Below, one piece after another: positions 1-10,295 of a stretch of 64,000 nucleotides of DNA. Positions within the stretch are counted from its first letter, which is position 1; every line of letters begins with the position of its first letter. Source of the DNA: Cognaticolwellia aestuarii (GTDB lineage Bacteria > Pseudomonadota > Gammaproteobacteria > Enterobacterales > Alteromonadaceae). The notes under the pieces were generated by a model. That model saw only the letters and a program-made list of their open reading frames with translations. It searched no databases and had not been told where the DNA came from. Location: the NCBI RefSeq assembly GCF_002000025.1, contig NZ_MUZV01000004.1:186001-250000 (forward strand). Reading direction: 5' to 3'. The position numbers were made by a program, and so were the translations under genes.

Positions 1-1223
1 TTGGAAAGGTAAACACATTTAATGCTTTATCAATTTCGATCTTAATCGTATAGTTTTTTTGTTTAAATAAGGTTTTTACCGTATTTACCACATCATTGAC
101 ATGTTGGGCTAAATTTATATTTATCTTAGGATCGGTGTGATGCTCGACGGCGACAGATTTAAAGCCTCGAATTAAATCAACGGCTTTATTTAAACTACGC
201 TCAATAATTTGCTCATATTCAACAAACAGTTTTAAAATTGAGCTCAATTGTTTTCGGCTCAACGTTTCATCAATAAGCGCATGATTTAATTCTGAAATTT
301 TTTCCTTTAAAGCGCTTACTGACGTAACGCAAATACCTAAAGGTGTATTTACTTCATGGGCAACACCGGCAACTAATTGCCCAAGAGAGGCCATTTTTTC
401 TGACTGTACGAGTTGATCTTTCGCTAAGGTTAATTCATTTAATGATTGTTGTAAGTGTTGGTTTATTTCCGCTAACTTAGCTGTACGTTCATAAACTTTT
501 ATCTCTAAATCGCCATTGAGATTAATTAAGGCATTTTCAGCATCTTCCAACTGAATAATATCGTCCTTGAGCGTTAAGCGCATATCATTAATAGCGGAGA
601 CGAGCTCATCAAGCTCATCGGTTGTTTCACCACGGTTTTCGAGTATTAAGGGGGTATCTATGTTTTCCCCTGTCATCGCTTTCGAATACAAAGTGATACG
701 GTATAGATGGCGAGTGATAAGCCAGTGAACAATAAAGAAAGTACAAAAAGCGACGATAAAAATCTTAATAAATTCTGAAATAACAATAAAACCGGCTCTT
801 TGCCATAGCTCTTGATAGATATCTCGGTAATCAGCAGATATCACCATATTGCCAATGCTATTACCTTCGAAAATAATTGGATAGTTTTCTGTTTTTTTCA
901 CCTCAGCAGTAATATCACCCACTTGATAAATTTTACCAAAACTTGTGGTTATTTTGACATGACGAATATCGGCTAAACGTAATATCCCTTCAATTTGTTG
1001 TCGAACTAAAGGCTCATTAAAATCCCATAAACTGGTCGATATTGATTGATTAAAGCTCAGTTCAATATCGTTAAATCGCTCATCAAGTTCGGATACGCCA
1101 CTTTGAAAATCTGCATAGAGTTGAATCATTGTTGAGCACACAGATAATAAAGCGCTACACAGAAGAATATAAATAAAGACTCGTCGACTTAATTTACTAT
1201 TAAAAGCACCCTTGTTGTCCATT
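1..1223 (-). CDS. Sensor histidine kinase, C-terminus cut by window edge
   Basis: Reading leftward from an ATG at 1223, this encodes a membrane sensor kinase of which about 407 residues are present. A first membrane helix lies near residues 11-31, followed by a periplasmic region of about 130 residues, a second helix near residues 165-190, a HAMP-like linker and a coiled coil. The phosphoacceptor box (QSEKMASLGQLVAGVAHEVN, then TPLG) places the His near residue 288. The ATP-binding domain lies beyond base 1. The H-box type and the layout resemble the two-component kinases of the DctB/NtrB kind, but no ligand can be assigned. No partner regulator is visible in the window. Identity as a histidine kinase is firm; specificity is unknown. 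Confidence 0.88.
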
Positions 1224-1756
1224 ACTTCATCCACGCAATGTTTTTTATCACTGATAAAACCTATAAAAATTATCTAAGTACAATGTATTTAGCACCTGAA
1301 AAAACCACCACTACAGCCCGAAAATTAACCACAGCATAGCTATATATCCTTAAATCGTAACACTATTTAAATAATAGTGGGTAATAAAGTCAAATTACAA
1401 AACGATTAATCAACTAATGTTACCTGTAATCTTATCTGAGTAACAAAATTATTTTATTAACTTGGAATAACATACTGAACTTAAAGGTTTTCTATAGGGT
1501 AATGTATAAGCGAAAGAGAGCAGCCAAACTATTTTTCCGAGTAAGCGAGCTTATTACAATTAAGTTTATCTCTAAAATTAAACCGATCTATTTTTAATAA
1601 ATAGTCGGTTTTCGAAGTAGGAGCTCTTCCAAAGCACTTGCTTTCATCATTATATTTTAGGTCTTGTCCGATTATCGCTAGCCATTTACATTGCCTAGCG
1701 TATCATCAAAAAAACTATTCAGACGAGTAAAGTATCACTATGGCTAAAAATAAAAC
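1224..1756. other. Intergenic region with one strong hairpin
   Basis: This 533-base AT-rich stretch separates the leftward kinase from the rightward ada-alkA gene. I see no coding frame in it. A dyad occupies 1580-1611: outer arms AAACCGA/TCGGTTT and inner arms CTATTT/AAATAG around a short loop, with T or A runs on either side. It could end transcripts from either direction, but no gene points into it closely, so its role is open. Confidence 0.45.
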
Positions 1757-3193
1757 ATGTTAAATATTGAAGTTTGTGAAAAAGCACGCTTAAGCCGCGA
1801 TGCTCGTTTTGACGGTAAGTTTTTTACTGCGGTTTTAACCACAGGTATTTTTTGCCGCCCTATTTGCCCCGCTAGAGCACCAAAGCCTGAAAATGTCACT
1901 TACTATGAGAGCGCCGAACTAGCACAGAAATCAGGCTTTCGCCCCTGTAAACGTTGTTTTCCTCAACTTGCGCCAAGCTTACCGCTACCAAGAAAAATAA
2001 AACAAATCAGCCAAGCTTATTATGAAAACAGTTACAGTTTACAAAAATGCGCTCAACAACTTGATATTAGCGAAAGACAAATTCATCGTATTTTCACCCA
2101 GTATTATGGCCTGTCACCAAGTGAGTTTTTTCATCAACAACGTTTATTACTTGCCCACAAACTACTTATAACAACATCATTAAGCATGACAAATATTGCT
2201 TTTGCTTCTGGTTTTAATAGCATACGACGTTTTAATGAAGTTATTCTGCAAACTTACAAGGTAACACCTAGCGAAATCAGAGGTAAAAACATCACAAACA
2301 CTGATAACCAAGTCATAATATTATTACCCTATAAAGCACCTTTTGATTGGCCACTTATGCTGAGCTTTTTTCAGTCAAGAAAAATGAGTAATATTGAAGA
2401 AATTAGTGCTGAGTATTACTTTCGCACCATAGAGCTTGACGACTGTCGCGGTTGGTTAAAGGTTAGTCAACACGAAAGTAAAAATGCCTTAAACTTAACC
2501 GTTAAGCTAACCGACTACAGCTATTTACACCAAGTTATTGTGCGTGTTCGCCGTATGTTCGATTTAGATGCTGACATGCAAATTATCCATCAACATTTAG
2601 CAAAGCACCCTAAACTAGCGGCAGTTATTGAACAAGTTCCGGGGTTACGCCTACCTGGCTGTTGGGATATTTTTGAATTTTCTATTCGAGCTATCTTAGG
2701 CCAACAAATATCAGTAAAAGGTGCAACAACTCTGGCCCAACGCATTGCGGAAAAATATGGAGATAATGTTGCTGATAGTGAGTCTGCGGGTAAAGGCAAG
2801 CCGCGCAAATATTTCCCAAGTATTAATGCATTACTCGATGTTAATTACCAAGATATTGGATTAACTCGCTCTCGTATCGCCACTTTACAAACTTGGGTTA
2901 GCTATTTTCAGGCTCAGCAAAGCATATTCACAAAGGGCTTAACTATTGAAGAGCTTGAAATAGCCTTAACAAAACTTAAAGGTATTGGCCCTTGGACAGT
3001 CAATTATATTGGCATGCGTGGCTTAAGTGATCCCGACGCTTTTCCAAGTGCCGATTTAGGCATCATTAAAGCCTTAACATACGATGAAATTAAACCTAAA
3101 AACAAAGATATATTAACCTTAGCGGAAAGCTGGCGACCTTGGCGTGCATACGCAGCTATATATTTATGGCAATCTCTAGCAGCTAAAACCTAA
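1757..3193 (+). CDS. Ada-AlkA fusion: methylphosphotriester-sensing regulator and 3-methyladenine DNA glycosylase
   Basis: This 478-residue protein joins three modules. The N-terminal Ada zinc domain has Cys33, Cys37, Cys64 and Cys67 (FCRPICP ... PCKRC). By homology with E. coli Ada, Cys33 should accept a methyl group from DNA phosphotriesters. An AraC-type helix-turn-helix follows (about residues 80-180). The C-terminal AlkA glycosylase domain has a helix-hairpin-helix (LKGIGPWTVNYIGMRG) and a catalytic Asp near residue 433 in PSADLG. The expected role is removal of alkylated purines coupled to induction of the adaptive response. The suicide methyltransferase module of E. coli Ada is absent, but ogt follows 42 bases downstream and supplies that activity. 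This split arrangement is known from other bacteria. The start is an ATG; no strong ribosome-binding site is visible. Confidence 0.93.
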   Translation: MLNIEVCEKARLSRDARFDGKFFTAVLTTGIFCRPICPARAPKPENVTYYESAELAQKSGFRPCKRCFPQLAPSLPLPRKIKQISQAYYENSYSLQKCAQQLDISERQIHRIFTQYYGLSPSEFFHQQRLLLAHKLLITTSLSMTNIAFASGFNSIRRFNEVILQTYKVTPSEIRGKNITNTDNQVIILLPYKAPFDWPLMLSFFQSRKMSNIEEISAEYYFRTIELDDCRGWLKVSQHESKNALNLTVKLTDYSYLHQVIVRVRRMFDLDADMQIIHQHLAKHPKLAAVIEQVPGLRLPGCWDIFEFSIRAILGQQISVKGATTLAQRIAEKYGDNVADSESAGKGKPRKYFPSINALLDVNYQDIGLTRSRIATLQTWVSYFQAQQSIFTKGLTIEELEIALTKLKGIGPWTVNYIGMRGLSDPDAFPSADLGIIKALTYDEIKPKNKDILTLAESWRPWRAYAAIYLWQSLAAKT

Positions 3194-3235
3194 ACTATTC
3201 AACGCCCGTTTAGGCTAATGATCAGGAAACTTTAA

Positions 3236-3712
3236 ATGTATTATTCTACGTACCAGTCACCATTAGGTGAAATAGCTTTAACAGCCAATGACCATGGTTT
3301 AAGCGCCTTAGCATTTCAAACCGGCAAGTCTCCTATTTCCTTTGCTGGATTGAGCCAAGATAACAGTAAGTTCACTGAGGTCATCGAACAGTTATCCGAA
3401 TACTTTAGCGGCACTCGCAAGCACTTCGATATCCCTTTAGCACCAACAGGAACTGCTTTTCAAAAAAAAGTTTGGCAAGCATTAACCGAAATTCCCTGCG
3501 GTGAAACCAAAAGCTACGGCTGGATTGCTAAAAGTATTAATAATGAAAAAGCGGTGCGCGCAGTTGGTACAGCAAACGGTGCTAATCCAATTGCGCTTAT
3601 CGTCCCCTGTCACCGTGTTATTGGTAGTAATGGCAAATTAACAGGTTATGCTGGGGGCCTAGCTTTAAAAGCAAAATTATTAATGCACGAAGGAGCGCAG
3701 TTTAAACCATAG
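3236..3712 (+). CDS. ogt: Methylated-DNA--protein-cysteine methyltransferase
   Basis: A 158-residue suicide repair protein that takes the O6-alkyl group from guanine onto a cysteine. The acceptor is Cys125 in the diagnostic PCHRVIG motif. The helix-turn-helix region (FQKKVWQALTEIPCGETKSYG) precedes it, and the Asn hinge is visible in GTANGANP. Length is normal for Ogt. It lies 42 bases after the Ada-AlkA gene on the same strand, so the two probably form one alkylation-repair operon controlled by the Ada-type domain upstream. No clear terminator follows. Confidence 0.96.
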   Translation: MYYSTYQSPLGEIALTANDHGLSALAFQTGKSPISFAGLSQDNSKFTEVIEQLSEYFSGTRKHFDIPLAPTGTAFQKKVWQALTEIPCGETKSYGWIAKSINNEKAVRAVGTANGANPIALIVPCHRVIGSNGKLTGYAGGLALKAKLLMHEGAQFKP

Positions 3713-3926
3713 TCACTCATAATTTAGAACAAGTTAGCAGCACAAGGTTGATGTTCGCTCATTCAACACTTGTATAAACGAAAAGTCATGTAACCCACAT
3801 CAAGCACTGAGTTGGCCATAGTTTGCAGTTTTATTTTTAAACATCTAACGTGAATTAATGGCCACTAAAAACCTTAACTGTGTGCAAAAAATACTGTTAT
3901 CATGGCGCGGTATTTTTTGACTCTAC

Positions 3927-4286
3927 TTGGGTATTATTGTTTTGGAAATCATCGTTGTAATCGCAGTTTTATTCTTAATTTGGTTGATATGGCAGTTTAT
4001 ACGCGCCAAACGTTTCACCCAATTTAAGCGGCAAATTTTTCGAGAGCTGAAACCTAAAGTTATCGAAAGTATCGTGGTAGAAATGGCTGAAACTCGCGAC
4101 GAAAAATTACCGAATAGCCCTGCACACCAAGAAGCGACAATACATTATTGGAGCGCATCTGCAGGCCGAATTCTACAAGCGGCATTAAAGCGAGAGATTA
4201 TTGATGAACAGTGGCTGAAAGAGACAGGTAATTTGCGCAATACGCAGCACTTGTTTCATATTGAACGAGACAAGTTACACCGATAA
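3927..4286 (+). CDS. Membrane-anchored protein of unknown function
   Basis: A 119-residue protein with one N-terminal membrane helix (about residues 5-25, IVLEIIVVIAVLFLIWLIW) followed by a basic, cytoplasmic, mostly helical domain. I do not recognise the family. No ATG is available near the N-terminus: the frame opens with TTG at 3927, with a second TTG at 3942, so the start is uncertain. A possible -10 box (TATCAT) lies near 3898. It ends 80 bases before the convergent trmB. The clean membrane helix argues for a real gene. Confidence 0.65.
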   Translation: MGIIVLEIIVVIAVLFLIWLIWQFIRAKRFTQFKRQIFRELKPKVIESIVVEMAETRDEKLPNSPAHQEATIHYWSASAGRILQAALKREIIDEQWLKETGNLRNTQHLFHIERDKLHR

Positions 4287-4326
4287 CCTGCCACAAAGTT
4301 ATCAGAATAAAAATATAAATTAATCA

Positions 4327-4347
4327 AGGTGGTAAGTTATACCACCT
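4327..4347. terminator. Hairpin between convergent genes
   Basis: Perfect 8-bp arms AGGTGGTA/TACCACCT around a 5-base loop lie between the ends of the rightward membrane-protein gene and leftward trmB. The following bases are AT-rich but lack a strong T run, so it may be a weak bidirectional terminator. Confidence 0.5.
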
Positions 4348-4366
4348 GAATAAATTTCAGTTAGCA

Positions 4367-5092
4367 TTAGCTAATACGACTAAATTGTAAATCCCAAACA
4401 CCATGACCTAAGTTCTGACCACGGTTTTCAAATTTAGTTAACGGGCGAGAATCAGGGCGCGGCACATAATCATCATTTGATGATAAGTTTTTATAGCCCG
4501 GTGAAGATTTCATATCTTCTAGCATGCATTCAGCATAGTTTTCCCAGTCAGTCGCCATATGAAAAACGCCACCAATTTTAAGTTTTTGGCGTATAGCTTC
4601 AACAAAGCTTGCTTGTACAATGCGACGTTTGTGGTGCTTCTTTTTATGCCATGGATCAGGAAAAAACAATTGCACAGTTGTTAGTGACTCAGCGGGAATA
4701 CAATCAGCTAAAACCTCAATAGCATCATGTTCATATACTTTAAGATTGTTAACGCCTTCTTCCTGCGCTAAAGCGATACAAGCGCCTACGCCTGGACGAT
4801 GAACTTCAACACCAATAAAATTCAATTCAGGCGCATTTTTAGCCATTTCAACTAATGACTTACCCATGCCAAAACCAATTTCTAATACCACTGGGTTGTC
4901 GTTGCCAAACAAAGTACTAAGATCAAGCAAACCATCTTCATGGTTCAGCCCCATAGTATCCCAAAACTGCTCTAAAGCTTTTGCTTGGCCATTAGTCAGA
5001 CGACCTTCTCGCTTAACAAAGCTGCGTACTTTTCTAATGTACTTACCTTCTTGTTCTGCTTGCTCAATAGTTTTATGGGTTCTTTCAGTCAT
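4367..5092 (-). CDS. trmB: tRNA (guanine-N7-)-methyltransferase
   Basis: An SAM-dependent methyltransferase that forms m7G at position 46 of tRNAs. The SAM-binding loop is visible as [10 protein letters not shown], and the family motif [14 protein letters not shown] is intact. I chose the ATG at 5092 ([11 protein letters not shown]), giving 241 residues, close to E. coli TrmB (239). A longer in-frame start at 5155 would add a 21-residue extension unlike the family. In E. coli trmB neighbours yggL and mutY; here a chemotaxis receptor gene lies between them, and trmB is divergent from it. Confidence 0.95.
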   Translation of the reverse strand: MTERTHKTIEQAEQEGKYIRKVRSFVKREGRLTNGQAKALEQFWDTMGLNHEDGLLDLSTLFGNDNPVVLEIGFGMGKSLVEMAKNAPELNFIGVEVHRPGVGACIALAQEEGVNNLKVYEHDAIEVLADCIPAESLTTVQLFFPDPWHKKKHHKRRIVQASFVEAIRQKLKIGGVFHMATDWENYAECMLEDMKSSPGYKNLSSNDDYVPRPDSRPLTKFENRGQNLGHGVWDLQFSRIS

Positions 5093-5239
5093 AGTCGTTC
5101 TTAAAGAAAAATCAGGGCGCATATTATCCACGTTTAAACAAATAAATTCAAACACAAAGAAGTTGTAGCTTGAAGATTGTCTATTCTGACTTTCTAGTCT
5201 ACAACTATAATAGATATATCAGTTTAAAATGAGACACTT

Positions 5240-7183
5240 GTGATCAATTGGCTAAATAGCATTTCAATAAGAAAAGCACTTATAGCGGTAATTTCCGCTT
5301 CCCTTATAACACTATCTGTTGTCAGCATAGCGCTTAACAATAGTATTTTTGCCACCGTTTTTGAAACGAACATAGAACAGGACATATTACCTAACCAGTT
5401 AGCCAAAGTTGAAGCACGTATCAGAGCACAACTCGGTACGCCACTAGAGTTAGCTCGGTCAATGACACAAAATAAATATTTAATTGACTGGGCAATGGCT
5501 GACGAACCTGCAAGCGAACAGCAGCAAGTAGTCAATTTTTTACAACACATGCAACAGCAAAATGATGCGGTAACGGTTTTTTGGGTCTCAAATATCTCAA
5601 ATAATTATTTTAATCAGAGCGGTATTTTAAAAAAAATCACCCGACAAAATGATCCATGGTTTTATCAGTTTCTACAGCAAGAAAAGCCATTCCAAATTGT
5701 TTTTGATTTCGAAGAAAATACAGGAAAATTAACTACCTTTATTAACTACAAAGTACAACACCAAGGCAAAGATCTAGCCATTGCGGGCATCGGCTATGAA
5801 GTTGATGAAGTGAGTGCAAATATTTTAGCTAATAAAGTCGGAGAAAACGGTTATGTATTTGTCAGCGACTATCAAGGTAACGTCATTATACATCCAGAAT
5901 TAAACAACTTACCAAGTACCAAACTACAGCAATTCGATGGCTTTGATAGCGCCGCGAGCAAATTACTTACTGATGACGCTAACTATGTGTTTGATACCGT
6001 ACGTTATAACAATGACGACTACTATGTTGCCAGTGTTGGTATGCCTGAACTCAATTGGAAAGTGATCGCCATGCTGCCAAAAGCGGAGCCATTATCAAAA
6101 ATTTATGCCGCACTAAGCAAAACAGCTCTGCTGAATTTAGTCATTGTGATCGGCTTTATTTTTCTTATGGTACTCATGGCAAACCGTATCACTAAGCCGA
6201 TAGTGCAAATCGGCGATAGATTACTTGATATGGCTGGAAAAGGTGGTGATTTAACCCAACGATTAGATGACAGTAAATCCAATGAGCTTGGGCTACTGGC
6301 TAAAGGCTTCAATGCTATTCTTAGTAAAGTGCAAGATATCATGATAGAAATTAAGCAAGCAGAAGAAGTAATGACCACATCTTTTGAACAACTAAGAACA
6401 ATGGCGTTAACCGTTAATAGTTTAGTGGCAAGCCAACAAATTGAGTCAGACTCTGTGGCAACTGCAACTAACGAAATGAGCCATAGTATTCAAGAAGTTA
6501 GCGAACTTGCCGGTAATACCGCGAGTAAAACAGAAACATCTGAGCAACAAATTAGCGTTTCTAATCAAAGAGTTGATGAATCTAGCGAAGTGATGCTGAA
6601 ATTACAAGAAAGTAACCGAACTACCCAAGATAAAATTACAGAGTTAGCGCAACAAACACAAACCATAAGCTCAGTAATAGAAACCATCAGCAGTATTTCA
6701 GAGCAAACTAACTTACTTGCACTCAACGCTGCTATTGAAGCTGCGCGAGCTGGCGAACAAGGCCGAGGTTTCGCTGTTGTGGCTGACGAAGTACGTACAT
6801 TGGCAGGCCGAACACAGAACTCGACTCAAGAAATTAATGAAGTTATTCAACGTTTACAAGCACAAGCAAATGAAACGGTTACCGCCATGAAAGAAAACAC
6901 CAAACTGGCAACCGAGGGCTTAAGTAAAACCAATGATGCAAAACTGGTGTTAGGTGAGGTTGTATCGGAAATAAAAGAAATCACGTCGATGAATGTACAA
7001 GTTGCAGGCGCAACTCAAGAGCAATCGAGTGTGATCAATGAACTTAATCAAAATGTCACTAAAATTGCTGATATGGCGACAGAAATATCAGCGCTATCTG
7101 AAAGCACCGCATTGGTGATGAATGAGCTAGACATACAAAAACATCAGCTGCAAAGTTTAGTATCGCAATTCAAAACAGAATAA
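5240..7183 (+). CDS. Methyl-accepting chemotaxis protein with periplasmic Cache-type sensor
   Basis: A 647-residue receptor. A first membrane helix spans about residues 10-32. The periplasmic domain of some 250 residues contains Cache-like stretches (DPWFYQFL and the [19 protein letters not shown] region). A second helix is near residues 293-313, followed by HAMP and the long cytoplasmic coiled coil. The conserved signalling tip that contacts CheA/CheW is intact ([20 protein letters not shown]). There is no C-terminal CheR-tethering pentapeptide; the protein ends QFKTE. Cache domains usually bind small ligands such as amino or organic acids, but the ligand is not readable. It is a single gene lying between trmB and yggL. 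Confidence 0.95.
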   Translation: MINWLNSISIRKALIAVISASLITLSVVSIALNNSIFATVFETNIEQDILPNQLAKVEARIRAQLGTPLELARSMTQNKYLIDWAMADEPASEQQQVVNFLQHMQQQNDAVTVFWVSNISNNYFNQSGILKKITRQNDPWFYQFLQQEKPFQIVFDFEENTGKLTTFINYKVQHQGKDLAIAGIGYEVDEVSANILANKVGENGYVFVSDYQGNVIIHPELNNLPSTKLQQFDGFDSAASKLLTDDANYVFDTVRYNNDDYYVASVGMPELNWKVIAMLPKAEPLSKIYAALSKTALLNLVIVIGFIFLMVLMANRITKPIVQIGDRLLDMAGKGGDLTQRLDDSKSNELGLLAKGFNAILSKVQDIMIEIKQAEEVMTTSFEQLRTMALTVNSLVASQQIESDSVATATNEMSHSIQEVSELAGNTASKTETSEQQISVSNQRVDESSEVMLKLQESNRTTQDKITELAQQTQTISSVIETISSISEQTNLLALNAAIEAARAGEQGRGFAVVADEVRTLAGRTQNSTQEINEVIQRLQAQANETVTAMKENTKLATEGLSKTNDAKLVLGEVVSEIKEITSMNVQVAGATQEQSSVINELNQNVTKIADMATEISALSESTALVMNELDIQKHQLQSLVSQFKTE

Positions 7184-7277
7184 ATAAAGCGTAGTTGAGG
7201 TATAGGGAATTAGATTGTAGAAAATTAAAGTGTAGATAATTCAGCGCTAAATAATAAGTGCTAAATGCAGCGTAGGT

Positions 7278-7309
7278 TAAAAATTCAAGCTAGTAAGCCA
7301 CTAGCTTGA
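7278..7309 (-). terminator. Rho-independent terminator of yggL
   Basis: Perfect 10-bp arms TCAAGCTAGT/ACTAGCTTGA with a 5-base loop (7285-7309). Read on the minus strand, the stem is followed by ATTTTTAA, so it fits termination of yggL. On the plus strand it could also stop the chemotaxis receptor transcript, though the T run is poorer there. Confidence 0.7.
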
Positions 7310-7334
7310 GTCCTATTTAACCGCGGCTAAATAA

Positions 7335-7673
7335 CTATTCTGCCCACCAAACATCATACAACGGGCTGACAGTAACTGAACTTGCGCCATTATCAGTTAA
7401 CCACTTCTCAACTAATTGGCGATGCTCTTCAGTACACTTACCCAGTTTTTGTGTACACACTAAACCGTGCCATAACGTATCACCTTCGCCACCGAAGCCT
7501 AAACCATTTGGATCAATCGCTTCATCAAAAAATTTTGATAGAAAGGCATCAACCGTTTCATTATCAGCGCCATCTTCAAGCTTCCAAGCAATATCGAAAC
7601 CTAATTCTTGATATTCATCAACACGTAATTTTTTACGTAAACGGTTACTACGATTTTTTGCATCTACTTTCAT
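7335..7673 (-). CDS. yggL: YggL family protein (DUF469)
   Basis: A 112-residue protein matching the YggL family, with a basic start ([23 protein letters not shown]) and the acidic core seen in E. coli YggL. E. coli YggL has been linked to ribosome association, but its exact role is not settled. The gene is divergent from mutY, as expected from the conserved trmB-yggL-mutY-yggX neighbourhood, and it ends in the hairpin at 7285-7309. Confidence 0.9.
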   Translation of the reverse strand: MKVDAKNRSNRLRKKLRVDEYQELGFDIAWKLEDGADNETVDAFLSKFFDEAIDPNGLGFGGEGDTLWHGLVCTQKLGKCTEEHRQLVEKWLTDNGASSVTVSPLYDVWWAE

Positions 7674-7794
7674 ATTTAATTCCTTGCGGCTTGGTTTAAA
7701 CCAAACACTGACTGATTACTCTGTGCGAGAGCATAGTGGCAATAGAAATTTTTGCAATGAAAATCTAAGCTTTATTCGCTACACTGTCGCCGTT

Positions 7795-8877
7795 ATGACA
7801 AATAAAACTACTATATCAGCCAAATCTGCCCAAGCATTCAGCGACCAAGTCTTATCATGGTTTCAGTTGCAAGGCAGAAAACACTTGCCATGGCAGCAAG
7901 ATAAAACACCTTACCGTGTCTGGATTTCAGAAATTATGCTACAGCAAACACAGGTAGCAACGGTGATCCCCTATTATTTACGGTTTATGACCAGTTTTCC
8001 CAACATTACCGCTTTAGCCGATGCTGATGAAGATACAGTACTTCATCACTGGACCGGCTTGGGCTATTACGCTCGGGCACGAAACTTACATAAAACTGCA
8101 AAAATAATTAGAGATAACTACCAAGGCAAGTTTCCTGAAGATATTGATGAAGTTATCGCACTTCCGGGTATAGGCCGCTCAACCGCAGGTGCCATATTAA
8201 GTTTGGCACTAAATAAGCATCACGCCATTCTAGACGGCAATGTTAAGAGAGTTTTAGCGCGTTGCTATAAAGTACAAGGCCATACAGGCCAAGCCATTTA
8301 CGAAAAAACTTTATGGCCAATTACTGACACCTTAACACCTAAAGTTGGTGTAGCTCAGTTTAACCAAGCGATGATGGACTTAGGCGCTATGGTTTGCACT
8401 CGCTCTAAACCTAAATGTGAAGTTTGCCCTCTCAAGACAAGCTGTTTAGCCTTTGCTAGCGACGAACAAGCAAGCTATCCACAAAAGAAGCCCAAAAAAA
8501 CTATTCCAGAAAAAAGCACCATTATGGTAATCCCCCGTGTTAACCAGCAAGTGCTAATGGAAAAACGCCCTCCTGCGGGTATTTGGGGCGGCTTATGGTG
8601 CTTTTTAGAGATATCAGACACCGACGAGCTAGCTAGCCTATTAAGCCAATTAAATCTTAAACAAACAGCTACCTTTGCTTTAGATAAGTTTCGCCATACC
8701 TTTAGCCACTTTCATCTTGATATAGAAGCGATAGTGGTTGACTGTGAGGTATTACCGGCAAAAGAAATTAGCGAAAATAGCACATTGCAGTGGTATAATT
8801 TAGCCACAACAGCGTCGGTGGGCCTAGCCGCATCAACGCAGAAATTAATTAAACAGCTAGAGCAATTACCTGTTTAA
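7795..8877 (+). CDS. mutY: Adenine DNA glycosylase
   Basis: A 360-residue glycosylase that removes adenine paired with 8-oxoguanine. I chose the ATG at 7795 ([13 protein letters not shown]) over an upstream TTG at 7684, since the residues before it are not family-like and E. coli MutY is 350 residues. Visible landmarks are the catalytic Glu near residue 46 in EIMLQQTQV, the helix-hairpin-helix [13 protein letters not shown], the catalytic Asp in LDGNVKRVL and the 4Fe-4S loop [19 protein letters not shown]-terminal NUDIX-like 8-oxoG recognition domain follows. yggX is 42 bases downstream, a conserved pair. Confidence 0.96.
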   Translation: MTNKTTISAKSAQAFSDQVLSWFQLQGRKHLPWQQDKTPYRVWISEIMLQQTQVATVIPYYLRFMTSFPNITALADADEDTVLHHWTGLGYYARARNLHKTAKIIRDNYQGKFPEDIDEVIALPGIGRSTAGAILSLALNKHHAILDGNVKRVLARCYKVQGHTGQAIYEKTLWPITDTLTPKVGVAQFNQAMMDLGAMVCTRSKPKCEVCPLKTSCLAFASDEQASYPQKKPKKTIPEKSTIMVIPRVNQQVLMEKRPPAGIWGGLWCFLEISDTDELASLLSQLNLKQTATFALDKFRHTFSHFHLDIEAIVVDCEVLPAKEISENSTLQWYNLATTASVGLAASTQKLIKQLEQLPV

Positions 8878-8919
8878 TTTCATCATCTATACAAACCTTT
8901 ATACAAAAGAGAATTTATT

Positions 8920-9192
8920 ATGAGCCGTATCGTTTTTTGTCAAAACTTACAAAAAGAAGCCGAAGGTCTAGGCTTTCAACTTTACCCCGGCGAAGTAGGT
9001 AAACGTATTTTTGATAACATTTCTAAAGAAGCTTGGGGTCACTGGCAAAAAAAACAAACCATGTTAATTAACGAAAAAAAAATGAACATGATGAATCCTG
9101 ATGATCGTGCATTTTTAGAAGCCGCTATGATCGATTATTTATTTGACGGTAAAGAGCCTGAAATTGAAGGCTACACCCCAGAAAAAAAATAA
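8920..9192 (+). CDS. yggX: Fe(2+)-trafficking protein YggX
   Basis: A 90-residue protein matching YggX: the start [17 protein letters not shown] carries the conserved Cys7, and the FYPGELGKRI-like motif appears as [11 protein letters not shown]. The family is linked to iron handling and protection of Fe-S clusters from oxidation. It follows mutY, itself an Fe-S enzyme, by 42 bases and is probably in the same transcript. Confidence 0.95.
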   Translation: MSRIVFCQNLQKEAEGLGFQLYPGEVGKRIFDNISKEAWGHWQKKQTMLINEKKMNMMNPDDRAFLEAAMIDYLFDGKEPEIEGYTPEKK

Positions 9193-9224
9193 CAGCGCTC
9201 GACAGTATTTTTGTTTCAATACTT

Positions 9225-9344
9225 ATGGCTAAGCCTATTACTGAATTTACTGTGAAGACCATGACTGAGCTTAGTGCTGAACTTAGTACTGAGCTTAGTA
9301 CCGAGTTAATCAACACAACTCAGCTTGCTTTACATCAGAAATAA
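9225..9344 (+). CDS. Possible 39-residue ORF with repeated ELST units
   Basis: An ATG-initiated frame downstream of yggX encodes a 39-residue peptide whose centre repeats TELS/AELS/TELS/TELI. No ribosome-binding site is visible. It depends on a 12-base tandem repeat, so it may simply be an open frame created by the repeat. Low confidence as a gene. Confidence 0.2.
   Translation: MAKPITEFTVKTMTELSAELSTELSTELINTTQLALHQK
9264..9311. repeat. 12-bp tandem repeat, four units
   Basis: Units ACTGAGCTTAGT, GCTGAACTTAGT, ACTGAGCTTAGT and the degenerate ACCGAGTTAATC run head to tail just after yggX. The unit length is a multiple of three, keeping any frame open. Confidence 0.8.
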
Positions 9345-9368
9345 CAACGTCAATAACTAAGTTTTTTA

Positions 9369-9407
9369 CAACAGCCTCAGTCGTTTTCATTATTACAACG
9401 GCTGTTG
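9369..9407. terminator. Long-loop hairpin after yggX
   Basis: Perfect 8-bp arms CAACAGCC/GGCTGTTG enclose a 23-base loop. There is no T run on the plus side, so action as a terminator for mutY-yggX is only possible. The rest of 9193-9619 outside this hairpin and the tandem repeat shows no other gene. Confidence 0.3.
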
Positions 9408-9619
9408 ATATGATTAATCGTCGTTTTTTACCGCTTTTTATCGATAAAAATATTTTTTACACTGCCAATTGTAAACTTATCATCATTAACATTGGCATTT
9501 TTTATAAGCCATAAAAATAATAAATAATCATAAAAGTAGAAAAACTTAAGGTAAATCGTTTTATAAAAGCACAATCAGATGAAAAAACCGGCAAACAAAC
9601 ATTTATTTAAAAAAAAGGG

Positions 9620-9656
9620 TTGACGGGCTAAACGAAAAACAGTTTAATACGCCCCG
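9620..9656 (+). promoter_or_regulatory. Strong sigma-70 promoter for the tRNA cluster, stringent type
   Basis: A -35 box TTGACG, a 17-base spacer and a -10 box TTTAAT are followed directly by a GC-rich discriminator (ACGCCCCG). This layout is typical of stable-RNA promoters that ppGpp represses. It lies about 55 bases ahead of tRNA-Phe in otherwise AT-rich DNA. Confidence 0.85.
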
Positions 9657-9713
9657 TCTTCAAGGCACAGCCAAGAAGACAATGTACAAGACAATTATTA
9701 TGATTGTTAACGT

Positions 9714-9789
9714 GCCTCGATAGCTCAGTCGGTAGAGCAGAGGATTGAAAATCCTCGTGTCCCTGGTTCGATTCCGGGTCGAGGCACCA
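9714..9789 (+). tRNA. tRNA-Phe (GAA)
   Basis: A complete 76-base cloverleaf: acceptor GCCTCGA/TCGAGGC, discriminator A, encoded CCA, a D arm with AGCTCAGTCGGTAGAGC, and an anticodon loop TTGAAAA reading GAA. The T arm carries GGTTCGATTCC. It is the first gene behind the promoter at 9620-9656. Confidence 0.97.
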
Positions 9790-9902
9790 TTTACACTTTT
9801 AGCTTTTAAATAAGTTAAATGTAGAATCAACAAATTCCGATGTTGATTCGGTGCCAAGATAATTAATTCAATAGAATATAATTATCGCACACGTTTTCGT
9901 GT

Positions 9903-9978
<76 letters not shown>

Positions 9979-9987
9979 TTCATAACG

Positions 9988-10017
9988 AAGCCTCAGCATT
10001 TATGTTGAGGCTTTTTT
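9988..10017 (+). terminator. Rho-independent terminator after tRNA-Thr copy 1
   Basis: Arms AAGCCTCAGCA/TGTTGAGGCTT (one G-U pair) with a TTTA loop and a run of six T. Confidence 0.9.
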
Positions 10018-10143
10018 ATTGACTAGTTTAATCTTCAGCAGCTACAGACTGATGAAGTACAAAAATATAATTGAATCAACTCTGTTGATTCGGTGCCAAG
10101 ATAGTTAGTTCATAGAATATAATTATCGCACACGTTTTCGTGT

Positions 10144-10219
<76 letters not shown>

Positions 10220-10228
10220 TTCATAACA

Positions 10229-10257
10229 AAGCCTCAGCATTTATGTTGAGGCTTTTT
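10229..10257 (+). terminator. Rho-independent terminator after tRNA-Thr copy 2
   Basis: Same hairpin as after copy 1: GCCTCAGCA/TGTTGAGGC, loop TTTA, followed by six T. Confidence 0.9.
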
Positions 10258-10295
10258 TATTTGCCCAAAACAAATTCATTCCTCAAGAAACTGGC

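Noticed and set aside
9660..9857. Minus-strand frame over tRNA-Phe
   Set aside because: It is the antisense of a clear tRNA gene.
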